This document shows positions 18,177 through 27,562 of a stretch of 64,000 bases of DNA, piece by piece. The stretch lies in contig JACJWI010000003.1 in assembly GCA_020637215.1 (NCBI GenBank), forward strand, positions 248,001-312,000, in the 5' to 3' direction. The DNA is from Microthrixaceae bacterium (GTDB lineage Bacteria > Actinomycetota > Acidimicrobiia > Acidimicrobiales > Microtrichaceae). The notes beneath the pieces were generated by a model. The model saw only the letters and a program-made list of their open reading frames with translations, did not search any database and was not told the DNA's origin. Made by a program: the position numbers and the translations under genes. The number at the start of each line of letters is the position of its first letter. Position 1 is the first letter of the stretch.

Positions 18177-19682
18177 TCACCGCAGGCAGGCGTCGGCGCC
18201 GTCCATGAACCCGTCACGATAGGCCGCGACCCGCTCAGCGCCGCTGCCGGACCCCTCACGGCGCTCGGCGGTGCTCAACAGCGCCGAGACCGCCTCGTCG
18301 AGGTCTCCCGGCGACAGCTGGAGCTGCGCCGACTCGCGGTTGCGGGAGAACACCGACGCCGACCACACCCCGGCCAGGCAGTCGGCGGTGCGGGTCCTCG
18401 ACGCGGCGTCGCGGTCGAGGATGCCGAGCTGGTGCATGGCCGCCAGGGAGTAGCCGGAGCCGACGACCTCACCCAGCGCGTAGTCGCCGATGCGGGCGTG
18501 GAGCTCGGTCACCAGTCCGTCCTCCTGGACCGCCAGGACGTTGGTGTCGGCGCAGTAGAAGACCTCCTTGGACAGACCGACCGGGCGATCGCAGCGCGGA
18601 CGGTCCTTCGTCGAGAACACCTTCACCTCGGGAGCATCGAATCGGCCGTCGCCGCCGACCGACGACCAGGCCTCGGTCCAGAAGTCCTCGAGGTCGGCCA
18701 CGGTCAGGTCGAACGCGTCCTGCAGGTCCAGGTTGCCGCCCGAGTCGAAATCGGCCTGGTCGGTGAACGGGAGGTCGACCAGGCGGGGGGCCAGGTCATC
18801 CGCGGTGTAGCCGCATGTTGACGGCCCACCGTCGACGCCTTCCTGGAACGCCCGGATGCGGTCGAAGGCGGTGCCGTGGGCACCGGCGTCGGCCCGGGTC
18901 GTCCCGGGGGTGTCGCGCAGCTCCAGGAAGCCGGCGAGCGCCAGGTCGAGGGTCCGGTCGTTGACGACGAAGTAGCGCCGGTCCCCGCCTCGGCGCACAT
19001 CGGCCACCCACGCCCCGGCGTAGCAGTCGGCCTGCTGCTCGAGCACCAGCACCGGGGCCTGCTCGCTCTCCCCGGCCCGGGACTGCACGGCGTGACCCCA
19101 CTCGTGGGCGATGACCAGACCGAGGCCGAGCGGACCGTAGGTCTCGACCATGTGCGGGATGAGGTCGTCCGCGTCCCAGGCGACCACGTCCTCGGACGGG
19201 CAGTAGAACGCGTTGCCCTCGACGTCGGCGGCCGACTCGGTGCAGGGGACCCGACGGTCCCGGTCGGTCACCGCGTACAGGCCGCCCTGCACGGTGCGGT
19301 ACCTCTCGCCGAAGGTGCCGGGGTACGCCCGTCTCCAGAAGGCGTCGACGTCCGCGATCGCCGCCCGCATGTCGCGGCCGTAGCGCCCTTCGGAGCTGCC
19401 CTCGACCTCGAGGCGCTCCGCCTCGGCGGGCAGCGACTCGGGGCGGACGGTCCGGTCCTCGTCGGCCGCCAGCTTGGGCGCGGCGCGGTCGTCGCCTCCG
19501 GTGCCGCGGGTCGCCACGACGACGGCGCCGACGACGAGCGTGGCCAGGATGGCCACGACCAACAGGCCGATCACCACCTTGGCCCCGCGTCCGAAGCCGG
19601 GGGGCGACGGCGGGGTGGTCGGGGGCGGCGGCGGGGTGGTCGGGGGGTGTGACACAGGCCACGTGGGGTCGGGATGGCTCAC
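18177..19682 (-). CDS. Membrane-anchored neutral zinc metallopeptidase (YpfJ-like)
   Basis: 501 aa from GTG 19682. A Pro/Thr-rich cytoplasmic N-terminus (about 30 residues) and one membrane helix (34-57) precede the peptidase domain. The zinc site HEWGH (193-197), with a third ligand likely in LEQQADCYAGAW, identifies the putative neutral zinc metallopeptidase family. The segment from about residue 300 (DVEDFWTEAW-like, VFYCADTNVLAVQ) repeats the N-terminal layout but has no HEXXH, so the protein looks like a tandem duplication with one inactive half. A TACCGT hexamer lies 8 nt before the start. Confidence 0.85.
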   Translation of the reverse strand: MSHPDPTWPVSHPPTTPPPPPTTPPSPPGFGRGAKVVIGLLVVAILATLVVGAVVVATRGTGGDDRAAPKLAADEDRTVRPESLPAEAERLEVEGSSEGRYGRDMRAAIADVDAFWRRAYPGTFGERYRTVQGGLYAVTDRDRRVPCTESAADVEGNAFYCPSEDVVAWDADDLIPHMVETYGPLGLGLVIAHEWGHAVQSRAGESEQAPVLVLEQQADCYAGAWVADVRRGGDRRYFVVNDRTLDLALAGFLELRDTPGTTRADAGAHGTAFDRIRAFQEGVDGGPSTCGYTADDLAPRLVDLPFTDQADFDSGGNLDLQDAFDLTVADLEDFWTEAWSSVGGDGRFDAPEVKVFSTKDRPRCDRPVGLSKEVFYCADTNVLAVQEDGLVTELHARIGDYALGEVVGSGYSLAAMHQLGILDRDAASRTRTADCLAGVWSASVFSRNRESAQLQLSPGDLDEAVSALLSTAERREGSGSGAERVAAYRDGFMDGADACLR

Positions 19683-19809
19683 AGTGCTTGACGGTACCGG
19701 GCGCCGGCGGCCGCTCCGCGGGATCGTCTATTCCCGCTGAGCAGCGTCACCGCTACGCTGCCAGCGCCGGAGAACCGGTCGAGTCAGTCCAACGATCAAG
19801 GGGGGCGTC

Positions 19810-20223
19810 GTGCCCAAGTACCAGTTCCTCACGCCGGAGTGGATCGAGGAGGCCAAGAAGATCCGCGAGCAGTTCGACTCCGACGCCACCGCCACACCGC
19901 ACGTCGTGCGGATGAACCAGGTCATCACCGAGGTCCCCTTCGGCGACGGCACGGTCGAGGCCCACATGGACACCACCAGCGGCGAGGTCAAGATGGACCT
20001 CGGCCACCTGGAGAGCCCCGACCTGACCGTCACCATCGACTATGTGACCGCCAAGGCGATCATCGTCGAGGGCAACCCGCAGGCGGGCATGCAGGCCTTC
20101 ATGGCCGGCAAGGTCAAGGTCCAGGGCGACATGACCAAGCTGATGGCCATGCAGCAGCCCGTGGGCGGCCAGGACGAGACCGCGGCCAAGGTCGCGGCGG
20201 CCATCCAGGAGATCACCGAGTAG
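19810..20223 (+). CDS. SCP2 sterol-transfer-like lipid-binding protein
   Basis: 137 aa from GTG 19810, with a strong ribosome site AAGGGGGG upstream. The SCP2 fold is recognised from DLTVTIDYVTAKAII, NPQAGMQAFMAGKVKVQGD and TKLMAMQQ. Bacterial members bind fatty acyl or isoprenoid chains; the ligand here is unknown. It stands alone on its strand, with a metallopeptidase on one side (divergent) and an exporter on the other (convergent). Confidence 0.88.
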   Translation: MPKYQFLTPEWIEEAKKIREQFDSDATATPHVVRMNQVITEVPFGDGTVEAHMDTTSGEVKMDLGHLESPDLTVTIDYVTAKAIIVEGNPQAGMQAFMAGKVKVQGDMTKLMAMQQPVGGQDETAAKVAAAIQEITE

Positions 20224-20268
20224 CCCCTCGTCGCCCGACCCGAACCGCGGCCGCCGGCACCCGAGCCG

Positions 20269-21801
20269 TCACCCGTCAGGGGTGGTGGTCGGGTGCCGGT
20301 CCGCGTCAGGGCCCCGGGTCATGAACAGCGACAGCACCACGCCCGCCCCGGCGACCGCGGCCCCGACCGCGTAGGCGATCGAGTAGGACCCGCCGGGGCC
20401 CCGGCCGTCCCTCGACACCGATTCGACCGCCTCGAGCACGTTCATGCCGAGCGTCGTGCCCACCTGCGACACCAGCTGCTGGGTCGCCCCGGCGATCCCC
20501 AGGTCGCGGTTGGGCACCGAGTTGGCCACCGACGAGGCGATCGCCGGCTGGGCGGCTCCCACCCCGATGCCCGACAGGGTCAGGGCCAGGACGACCACGG
20601 CGGTGGTCGGGTCCTCGGCCACCAGGGCGAACACGACCATCGACAACGCGAGAGAGGCGCTTCCGGCCACGATCGTCGAGCGGGCTGACACCCTCCCGAC
20701 CATGAAGCCGGCCAACGGGCCGGCGACGGCGAAGGTGAGCGGACGGGGCACCATGATGAGCGCGACCACATCCGCCGGCAGGTCCCGCACCTGTTCGAGC
20801 AGCAGTGGGGTGAGGATGAAGCCGCCCATGTAGCCGAACTGCATGAAGAACGACACGCCGACCGGGACCGAGAAGCTGCGGCGAGCGAACCAGTCCAGGG
20901 GGATCAGCGGGTGTTCGGCCCGCCGTTCCCGGGCCAGGAACGACAGGAACCCGACCGGCACCAGCAGGAAGAAGCCGATCGTCCACGGGTTGGTCAACCC
21001 CCATGCCGCGGCCCGGTCGATGCCGAACAGCAGGCCACCGAGGGTCACGGTGAGCCACAGCTGGCCGGGGACGTCGAAGTGCACGTCGCGCCGTCGGCCG
21101 GTCTCGGGCAGCACGACGAACGCGACGACGGTGGCCACCGCGAGCAGGGGCGCCTGCACGGCGAAGATCACCCGCCAGCCGAACGCCTCGACCAGCGGTC
21201 CACCCGCGACGAGCCCGACGACCGGTCCCCCGGCCACGACCAGCGACCAGAAGCCGAGAGCCCGGGACCGGCGTTCCGGGGTGAACATCCGGTTGATCAG
21301 CGCCAGCGAGCTGGGCCCGGTGGCGGCGCCGATGGTGGCGCCGAGCACCCGGAACGCGATCAGCGACGGCCCGGACCACGCCAGGGCGGTGAGCGCGACG
21401 AACACCGTGGCCCCCACCATGCCGATCAGGTACACCCGTCGGTGGCCGTGCAGGTCGCCGAGCTTCCCGGCGGTGGTGCCGGTGAGGGCGACCGCGATGG
21501 TCGGTCCGGAGATCAGCCAGACCAGCGACTCGACCGACGCGCCCAGGTCCTGGGCGATCTCGGGGCGGCTGACCGCCAGGATCGTGATGGTGCTCGACAC
21601 CCAGAACGCCCCGAACAGGACGGTCCAGGTGACCAGCCACGGTCGGTCCGATCCGCTCCCGCTCTCGGCGGGACCCGTGGGACGGCGACGCAACAGCATC
21701 GACCACGGGACGACCGCCTCCTCGTCGACCCCGGGGGCTTCGACGGCGACGTCGGTGATCGGATCGTGAAGGGGGTCCTGCGGCTGGGGAGGGTCCACCA
21801 T
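20269..21801 (-). CDS. MFS drug/proton antiporter, DHA2 (14-helix) family
   Basis: 510 aa with about 14 hydrophobic segments. LGDLHGHRRVYLIGM (loop 2-3 motif), GPSSLALINRMFTPERRSRAL and GGPVVGLVAGGPLVEAFGWR (motif C region) are typical DHA2. Such proteins export drugs, dyes or metabolites with protons. Start is ATG 21801; TAGCGT (21811-21816, minus) is a likely -10. A long inverted repeat covers the region upstream, including the probable -35, which suggests control by a repressor. No regulator gene is adjacent. Confidence 0.92.
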   Translation of the reverse strand: MVDPPQPQDPLHDPITDVAVEAPGVDEEAVVPWSMLLRRRPTGPAESGSGSDRPWLVTWTVLFGAFWVSSTITILAVSRPEIAQDLGASVESLVWLISGPTIAVALTGTTAGKLGDLHGHRRVYLIGMVGATVFVALTALAWSGPSLIAFRVLGATIGAATGPSSLALINRMFTPERRSRALGFWSLVVAGGPVVGLVAGGPLVEAFGWRVIFAVQAPLLAVATVVAFVVLPETGRRRDVHFDVPGQLWLTVTLGGLLFGIDRAAAWGLTNPWTIGFFLLVPVGFLSFLARERRAEHPLIPLDWFARRSFSVPVGVSFFMQFGYMGGFILTPLLLEQVRDLPADVVALIMVPRPLTFAVAGPLAGFMVGRVSARSTIVAGSASLALSMVVFALVAEDPTTAVVVLALTLSGIGVGAAQPAIASSVANSVPNRDLGIAGATQQLVSQVGTTLGMNVLEAVESVSRDGRGPGGSYSIAYAVGAAVAGAGVVLSLFMTRGPDADRHPTTTPDG

Positions 21802-21810
21802 GGCTCGGCG

Positions 21811-21816
21811 ACGCTA
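21811..21816 (-). promoter_or_regulatory. Predicted -10 of the DHA2 exporter gene
   Basis: TAGCGT on the minus strand, 9 nt before ATG 21801. The matching -35 position falls inside the left arm of the inverted repeat. Confidence 0.45.
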
Positions 21817-21828
21817 CCCCGGACGCGC

Positions 21829-21912
21829 CACACCGGATCGGTTGGGGTGGCCGCCACTCGCGGCGGCTGGGGAACACCACGTACGGCTGACCACCCCAAC
21901 GGATCCGGTGTG
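21829..21912. promoter_or_regulatory. 22-bp inverted repeat upstream of the DHA2 exporter
   Basis: Left arm 21829-21850 and right arm 21891-21912 are complementary at 21 of 22 positions (arm begins CACACCGGATC, ends GTTGGGGTGG). The 40-nt spacer holds a smaller hairpin, CCGCC/GGCGG. A further palindrome, GTTGA-CGC-TCAAC, lies at 21928-21940. It may be an operator or the terminator of the kinase gene that ends at 21977. Confidence 0.7.
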
Positions 21913-21976
21913 TGTCGATCCGGTCTTGTTGACGCTCAACGTAAACGCACCGACGCGCCAGGTGGTGGACCCTCGG

Positions 21977-24103
21977 TCAGCGACGGGTGAAGATGCGCAC
22001 GGGGGCGCCCCGGGGGATGGCCTCGCCGGCGGGCGGATCGGTGGCGAGCACCGCGTTGGAGGGCGAACCCTCGATGCCCGACACGCCCAGGCCGACCGCC
22101 TGGATCTGCGCCGAGGCAGCGGTGCCGGCCAGGCCGACCACGTCGGGAACCGGAATGGGTGCCGGGCCCTTGGAGACGGTCAGGGCGACGGCGGTGTCAC
22201 GCGGCACCGACGTCCCCGGTGGCGTCCCCACCGCCATGACCATCCCCGCCGGGGCGACCTCGTCGTTGACCTCGGTCACCGCGGCGCCCAGCTGCACCGC
22301 GGCCAGACGGGCCTTGGCGTCCGCGACGGACAGGCCGACCAGGCCGTCGGGCACGACCCGGGGGGCCGGTCCGCTCGACACCACCAGAGCGAGCTCGGTC
22401 CCCCGCGGCACGGTTCCGTCCGAGGCAGGGGCCTCCTGGCCCGGAGCCGGACCGGCCGAAACGACCGCCCCGACGGGAACCTCCTCGTCGGTGGTGGTGC
22501 TCGACGGTCCCGCGGTCAGCCCAGCGGCCTCGATCTGGGCCCGGGCCTCCGCCTCGGGTACGCCCTTGAGGTCGGGCACGGCCACCAGGGTCGGTCCGAG
22601 CGACACCGTGACGTGCAGCGTGTCACCTTCGGACAGCGTCGACCCGCTCCGGGGCGACTGCTCGACCACCTGACCCGGCCGGGTGTCGTCGACCCGCACG
22701 ACCGTGTCGTCGTCGAGCTTCCAGCCGTTCTGGCGGGCCAGGGCGGACGCCTCGGCGAGGGGACGACCGACCAGGTCGGGGACGTCGTGGACCGGCACCC
22801 GGATCAGGAACCACCACGCGGCCGCTGCTCCGAGCAGCGCCAGGGCGGCCACGACCCCGAGCAGCAGGCGCGGAGCTCGCCGGCGCCGACGGGCGCTCGG
22901 CATCGGGCCGATCGGGGCCACCCCCGGATCCGCGGCACCCGGATCGCCGCCCACCCGTGCATCGGCCACGAACGGCTCGACCCGACCGAACGACGCCGGT
23001 CGGGACGTGGCCAGGAGGTGATGCTCCTCGGCGACCACGATCGGGGTCCGCTCCAGGACCTCGGGCTCATCGACGGTCCGATCGACGTCCTCGGCGCGTC
23101 CGGTGACGGCATCGTCGGGAACCGGGGGCTCATCCGCGTCGAGGGCCGAGACGACGCCGAGCCCGTCGATCCCCTCGACCAGGCGCAGCTCGGCGGTGAT
23201 CTCGGCTTCGTCGAGGGTGGCGACCAGCGGCAGCGGTTCGGGCCGGGGCATGGTCTCGGCCGCCGCGAGCAGGGAGATCTCGACCTCTTCGGCGTCGGGA
23301 CGCTGGTCGGGTTCGAGCCGGCCGGCCCGCTCCAGGGTGCCCCGCAACCCGGCGAGCCCATCGGGGACCTCGAGGTCTCCCTGGGTCCGCAACGCCAACG
23401 TGCCGGTGGTCGTGTCCGCGGCGAACGGCACCTGGCAGGTGACGCACTCGATGAGCACCAACGCCAGGCTGTAGACGTCGGAGCGGCCGTCGAGGCGACG
23501 GCCCATCGCCTGCTCCGGCGACGCGTAGCGGGCGGTGCCGAGCATGGTTCCGCTCGGCTCGGTCCACGCCGCTTCGGCCAGCGCCCGGGCCACACCGAAG
23601 TCGGCCAGCCTCAGGCGGCCCTCGGTGTCGAACAGCAGGTTCCCGGGCTTGACGTCGCGGTGCACCAGCCCGCGCCGATGCGCGTGGGCCAGGGCGCGGG
23701 CGGTGTCGAGGCCGACCATCAGCGCCTGGCTGGGGCTGAGCGGCCGACCCCGGTCGAGGATTCGTCGCAGGCTCCCGCCGCCCAGGTACTCGGTGACCAG
23801 GTAGGGCTGCATCCCCTCGTCGGTCTCGTCCTCGCCCCAGTCGAACACGGCGACGATGTTGGGGTGGTTGAGCGCCCCGGCGGCCCGAGCTTCGGCGCGG
23901 AACCGCCGCAGGAACGTGTCATCCGCGGCCAGCGCGGCGTGGAGGAGCTTGACCGCCACCCGGCGTCGCAACTGGGTGTCGACGGCCAGGAAGACGCGCG
24001 ACGAGGTGCCGACTCCGATCGGGGCGACCAGGCGGTACCGCCCGCCCAGCTCCCGTCCGATCTCCGCGATGGCGCGGTGGCTGCTCGTGGGAGGGCTCGA
24101 CAC
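21977..24103 (-). CDS. Ser/Thr protein kinase with four PASTA domains (PknB-like)
   Basis: 708 aa from GTG 24103, chosen because TACCAT (24112-24117, minus) lies 8 nt upstream; GTG 24136 is a longer alternative. The kinase domain (about residues 15-285) has VAVKLL (Lys), HRDVKPGNLLF (catalytic loop), ADFGVA and the activation segment ending YASPEQ. A juxtamembrane linker, one membrane helix (LLGVVAALALLGAAAAWWFL) and four PASTA repeats follow (openings VPDLVG, VPDLKG, VPDGLVG, VPDVVG), ending TRR. PASTA kinases sense muropeptides or lipid II and regulate cell-wall growth and division. No FtsW/PBP/phosphatase neighbours, unlike the classical pknAB operon. Confidence 0.95.
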   Translation of the reverse strand: MSSPPTSSHRAIAEIGRELGGRYRLVAPIGVGTSSRVFLAVDTQLRRRVAVKLLHAALAADDTFLRRFRAEARAAGALNHPNIVAVFDWGEDETDEGMQPYLVTEYLGGGSLRRILDRGRPLSPSQALMVGLDTARALAHAHRRGLVHRDVKPGNLLFDTEGRLRLADFGVARALAEAAWTEPSGTMLGTARYASPEQAMGRRLDGRSDVYSLALVLIECVTCQVPFAADTTTGTLALRTQGDLEVPDGLAGLRGTLERAGRLEPDQRPDAEEVEISLLAAAETMPRPEPLPLVATLDEAEITAELRLVEGIDGLGVVSALDADEPPVPDDAVTGRAEDVDRTVDEPEVLERTPIVVAEEHHLLATSRPASFGRVEPFVADARVGGDPGAADPGVAPIGPMPSARRRRRAPRLLLGVVAALALLGAAAAWWFLIRVPVHDVPDLVGRPLAEASALARQNGWKLDDDTVVRVDDTRPGQVVEQSPRSGSTLSEGDTLHVTVSLGPTLVAVPDLKGVPEAEARAQIEAAGLTAGPSSTTTDEEVPVGAVVSAGPAPGQEAPASDGTVPRGTELALVVSSGPAPRVVPDGLVGLSVADAKARLAAVQLGAAVTEVNDEVAPAGMVMAVGTPPGTSVPRDTAVALTVSKGPAPIPVPDVVGLAGTAASAQIQAVGLGVSGIEGSPSNAVLATDPPAGEAIPRGAPVRIFTRR

Positions 24104-24111
24104 GCTTCCCG

Positions 24112-24117
24112 ATGGTA
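24112..24117 (-). promoter_or_regulatory. Predicted -10 of the PASTA kinase gene
   Basis: TACCAT on the minus strand, 8 nt before GTG 24103; it favours that start over GTG 24136. Confidence 0.45.
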
Positions 24118-24210
24118 TCGGCCGACCGGGAGCCACCCGGGGAGCCGCCTGAGTGACTCCTGACGGCGACGGGCTCGGGACCCTCGGCGGGGACTAGAAC
24201 GAGAGCCCGC

Positions 24211-24738
24211 ATGCACGACGATCCCCCCTCCGACGGCGATCACGCCGATGACGACCCCGCCGAGCTGACCGCCGGCCCGACCGCGGCGGCTTCCCCTGCC
24301 CGCAAGGAGCGCCGCGAACTCCCCGACCGCTGGGCGTACTCGATCATGGCACTGCTGATCGTCGGGTCACTCGTCGGCATCGTGGTCGCCGTCATGCTGG
24401 CCAGCACCGGCGGCGACCGCACCTCCGAGGTGCTCCCCGAGTACGTCGACCGCCTGGAGCCCACGTCGGGCAGCCACATCCTCAGCCAGTCGACGGTCGG
24501 CGTCGACGTCGCCGAGGGCTACGACGCCTACCTGATCATCGACGGCAAGGAGATCAAGACGCAGGCCGACGGACTGATCCGCCAGCCCAACAAGGGGATC
24601 GTCCAGTACACCCCTGGAGAGGGTCGACCGGTCGAGTCGCTGCCCAGCGGGCGCAACTGCGTGACGGCCATGGTGTGGAAGATCACCGACGGCCCGAAGA
24701 CCGCCAAGCCCACCAACTGGTGCTTCGAGGTGACCTGA
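24211..24738 (+). CDS. Single-pass membrane protein, function unknown
   Basis: 175 aa. An acidic then basic cytoplasmic N-terminus (about 45 residues) precedes one membrane helix (SIMALLIVGSLVGIVVAVML, about 45-66) and an extracytoplasmic domain of about 105 residues with two cysteines (GRNCVTAMVW and TNWCFEVT) that could pair. The domain (VDVAEGYDAYLIIDGKEI, IVQYTPGEG) looks like a beta-rich module. Divergent from the PASTA kinase gene, so it could be related to it in regulation, but there is no direct evidence. Confidence 0.75.
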   Translation: MHDDPPSDGDHADDDPAELTAGPTAAASPARKERRELPDRWAYSIMALLIVGSLVGIVVAVMLASTGGDRTSEVLPEYVDRLEPTSGSHILSQSTVGVDVAEGYDAYLIIDGKEIKTQADGLIRQPNKGIVQYTPGEGRPVESLPSGRNCVTAMVWKITDGPKTAKPTNWCFEVT

Positions 24739-24755
24739 GGTTCCGGAGACCTGCG

Positions 24756-25391
24756 CTACAGCGCGACGAGCGATCGGAGCTCGGCAAGGGCGGCGGGGAC
24801 GTCGGCCCGCTGCTGGCCGATCAGCACCGCGCTCATGCCCACCGCCCGGGCGCCGTCGACGTTGCCGGGGGCGTCGTCGATGAACACCGCGTCGGCTGCG
24901 GTGACCCCGAGGCGCGACAGCGACAGCTCGTAGATGCGGGGATCGGGCTTGCGCAGGCCGACCGCGGACGAGTCGACGACGTCGTCGAACAGCTCGTCGA
25001 GCGGGAGCAGCGGTCGCCAGTAGGTCTCGAACTCCTTGGCGTTGTTGGTGAGGAGGCCCGTGCGCAGTCCCGCGCTCCGGACCTCCCGGCAGAAGGCGAC
25101 CATCTCGTCGCGGACCTCACCTCCGGCGATGCCCGCGAGGACGACGAACGGGTCGACCTCGGTGCCGCCGTCGGCGACCGACGCCACGACGATCGCGTCG
25201 CGGGCGTCCGACACGGAGATCTCACCCCGCTCGAGGCGGTGCCACGGGTGGTCGGTGTCCTGGTCGTAGGGGCCGAACACGATGTCGGACAGCTCCTGGG
25301 GGTCGAACCCGTGGCGGCGCGCCGCGGCGGCCACGCCGTCGAAGGGCGAGTCGATGAACACACCTCCGAAGTCGAACACCACTGCCTGCAT
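24756..25391 (-). CDS. HAD-superfamily phosphatase (subfamily IA)
   Basis: 211 aa from ATG 25391. Motif I is VVFDFGGVF, motif II GLLTNNA, motif III Lys in LRKPDPRIYE, motif IV FIDDAPGNVDGA, so all four HAD motifs are present. The DFGG form of motif I (second Asp replaced by Gly) fits the YihX-like group acting on sugar phosphates. It follows the ligA stop by 2 bases on the same strand and is probably co-transcribed. Confidence 0.9.
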   Translation of the reverse strand: MQAVVFDFGGVFIDSPFDGVAAAARRHGFDPQELSDIVFGPYDQDTDHPWHRLERGEISVSDARDAIVVASVADGGTEVDPFVVLAGIAGGEVRDEMVAFCREVRSAGLRTGLLTNNAKEFETYWRPLLPLDELFDDVVDSSAVGLRKPDPRIYELSLSRLGVTAADAVFIDDAPGNVDGARAVGMSAVLIGQQRADVPAALAELRSLVAL

Positions 25392-25393
25392 CG

Positions 25394-27517
25394 TCACGAT
25401 CCACCTCCGGTCGGGATCTCCCCGGTCTCCAACAGCTCCTCGAACAGCGCCGCGCTGACCATCGGCACCCCCAGCGACTCGGCCTTGGTGACCTTGGACG
25501 CCCCGGGGTCGTCGCCGACGACCACCGCGAAGGTCTTCTTGGACACGCTGCCGGGCGACTTGCCCCCGCGGGCCTTGACGGCGGCCTCGGCGCTCTCTCG
25601 GCTGTGGCCGGGGACGGACCCGGTCACCACCACGCTGCGGCCGCTCAGCGTCTGGGGCAGTACCGACCGCTCCGGACCCTGGATGTTGACCCCGGCGTCG
25701 ATCAGCCGCTGAACCAGCCGGCGGTTGGCGGGGTCGCCGAAGAAGTCGTGGATCGACGCCGCGACCACCGGCCCGACCCCGTCGACCGCGGCCAGGTCGT
25801 CCACCGACGCGTCCATGATCGCCGGGAGGCTCCCCAGCCCCTCGGCCAGCGCCTCTCCCCCGGCCTGGCCCAGGTGGGTGATGTTGAGCCCGAACAGCAG
25901 GTTGGCCAACGGACGGCTCTTCGACGCCTCGACCGCGGCTCTCAGGTTGCGCACCGACGTGTCGCCGTAGCGGGGCAGCTCGCGGATGCGCTCGTAGTCG
26001 AGCGAGTAGACGTCCGCGACGTCGTGCAGCAGGCCGAGCTCCAGGAACAGCTGCACCTGCTGCTCGCCCAGGCCCTCGATGTCCATGGCGCCCCGCGACC
26101 CGAAGTGGGCGATGCGGGCCAGCACCTTCTGCGGGCAGTCGGGGTTGACGCAGCGGGTCTGGGCCTCTCCCTCGGAACGCACCAGCGGTCCACCGCACGA
26201 GGGGCACTCGGTCGGGAAGGCCCACTCGGCCAGGCCGTCGGGACGGAGCTCCAACACCGGGCCGACCACCTCGGGGATGACGTCGCCGGCCTTGCGCACG
26301 ATCACCGTGTCGCCGGGGCGGACGTCCTTGAGGCGGACCTGGTCCTGGTTGTGGAGGGTGGCGAGCCCGACGGTGGAGCCGCCGACGAAGACCGGCTCGA
26401 GCACCGCGAACGGCGTGGCCTTGCCGGTGCGCCCTATCGAGACCTGGATGTCGAGAAGGGTGGTGGTGCGCTCCTCGGGCGGGAGCTTGTAGGCGATGGC
26501 CCACCGCGGCGCCTTGGACGTGGAGCCGAGGGCGCTCTGCACCGACAGGTCGTCGACTTTCACGACGACCCCGTCGATCTCGTAGGGCAGGTCGTGGCGG
26601 TGCTCGACCCAGTGGTCGCAGAAGTCGTAGACCTCGTCGAGCGAGTCGAGGATGCGGGTCTCGGGGTTGACCGGCAACCCGAGGGTGCGCAGCCAGTCGA
26701 GCGCGGCCGAGTGGGTGGGGGGCGTGTCGGCGCCGACGACCTGACCGAGCTGGTAGGCCCAGAACGACAGGCCCCGCGACGCGGTGACCGTCGGATCCTT
26801 CTGGCGCAGTGACCCGGCCCCGGCGTTGCGGGGGTTGACCGGCACCGGACGACCCTTGCGACCGGCCGCGTCGGCCGCCGCGTTGTCGGCGACGGTCTGC
26901 TCCTGCAGGCGACGGAAGGCCTCGAGCGGCAGGTAGACCTCGCCGCGGACCTCGAGCACCGTCGGGGCGTGGGCCCCGAGGCGGGTGGGGATGTCGGAGA
27001 TGGTCGACACGTTGGCGGTGACGTCCTCACCGGTTCGGCCGTCGCCCCGGGTGGCGGCCTGGACCAGGTCCCCGTCCTCGTAGCGGAGCGACATGGCCAG
27101 GCCGTCGATCTTGAGCTCGCAGACGTAGCGCACCGTGCCGTCGAGACCGAGCGAGGCGAGGCGCCGGTCGGTCCGCTCCCCCCACGCCCGCAGCTCGTCG
27201 CGGTCCATGGCGTTGTCGAGGCTCATCATCCGCACGGCGTGGGTCACCGGCGAGAACTGGGTGAGCACGGGCCCGCCGACGGTCTGCGTGGGGCTGTCGG
27301 GGGTGATCAGGTCGGGGTGCTGGACCTCGAGGGAGCGCAGCTCGCGGACCAGCGCGTCGTAGTCGGCGTCGGGGATGGTCGGGGCGTCGAGCTGGTAGTA
27401 GCGACGGTCGTGGCCGCGGATCTGCTCGCGCAGGTCGTCGATGCGTCCCACCGGGTCCATCTCGCCGTCCGCCGAGCGATCCCGGTCCGGATCGGCGGTG
27501 CTCCCAGCGGCGGTCAC
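25394..27517 (-). CDS. ligA: NAD-dependent DNA ligase
   Basis: Seals nicks in replication and repair using NAD+. 707 aa from GTG 27517 (TAGGGT 8 nt upstream); ATG 27460 is possible. All domains are present: Ia (YYQLDAPTIPDADYDALV), adenylation with the KIDG lysine in CELKIDGLAM, OB fold, a four-Cys zinc finger (CPSCGG and CVNPDCPQK), helix-hairpin-helix repeats and a C-terminal BRCT domain (SGRSVVVTGSVPGHSRE). Its place beside the MetE-like, mnmA and iscS genes matches mycobacteria. Confidence 0.98.
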   Translation of the reverse strand: MTAAGSTADPDRDRSADGEMDPVGRIDDLREQIRGHDRRYYQLDAPTIPDADYDALVRELRSLEVQHPDLITPDSPTQTVGGPVLTQFSPVTHAVRMMSLDNAMDRDELRAWGERTDRRLASLGLDGTVRYVCELKIDGLAMSLRYEDGDLVQAATRGDGRTGEDVTANVSTISDIPTRLGAHAPTVLEVRGEVYLPLEAFRRLQEQTVADNAAADAAGRKGRPVPVNPRNAGAGSLRQKDPTVTASRGLSFWAYQLGQVVGADTPPTHSAALDWLRTLGLPVNPETRILDSLDEVYDFCDHWVEHRHDLPYEIDGVVVKVDDLSVQSALGSTSKAPRWAIAYKLPPEERTTTLLDIQVSIGRTGKATPFAVLEPVFVGGSTVGLATLHNQDQVRLKDVRPGDTVIVRKAGDVIPEVVGPVLELRPDGLAEWAFPTECPSCGGPLVRSEGEAQTRCVNPDCPQKVLARIAHFGSRGAMDIEGLGEQQVQLFLELGLLHDVADVYSLDYERIRELPRYGDTSVRNLRAAVEASKSRPLANLLFGLNITHLGQAGGEALAEGLGSLPAIMDASVDDLAAVDGVGPVVAASIHDFFGDPANRRLVQRLIDAGVNIQGPERSVLPQTLSGRSVVVTGSVPGHSRESAEAAVKARGGKSPGSVSKKTFAVVVGDDPGASKVTKAESLGVPMVSAALFEELLETGEIPTGGGS

Positions 27518-27525
27518 GGTCCGGC

Positions 27526-27531
27526 ACCCTA
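27526..27531 (-). promoter_or_regulatory. Predicted -10 of ligA
   Basis: TAGGGT on the minus strand, 8 nt before GTG 27517. Confidence 0.4.
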
Positions 27532-27562
27532 CCCGGGCACCCCGACGGGCTGCGGACCCGGG

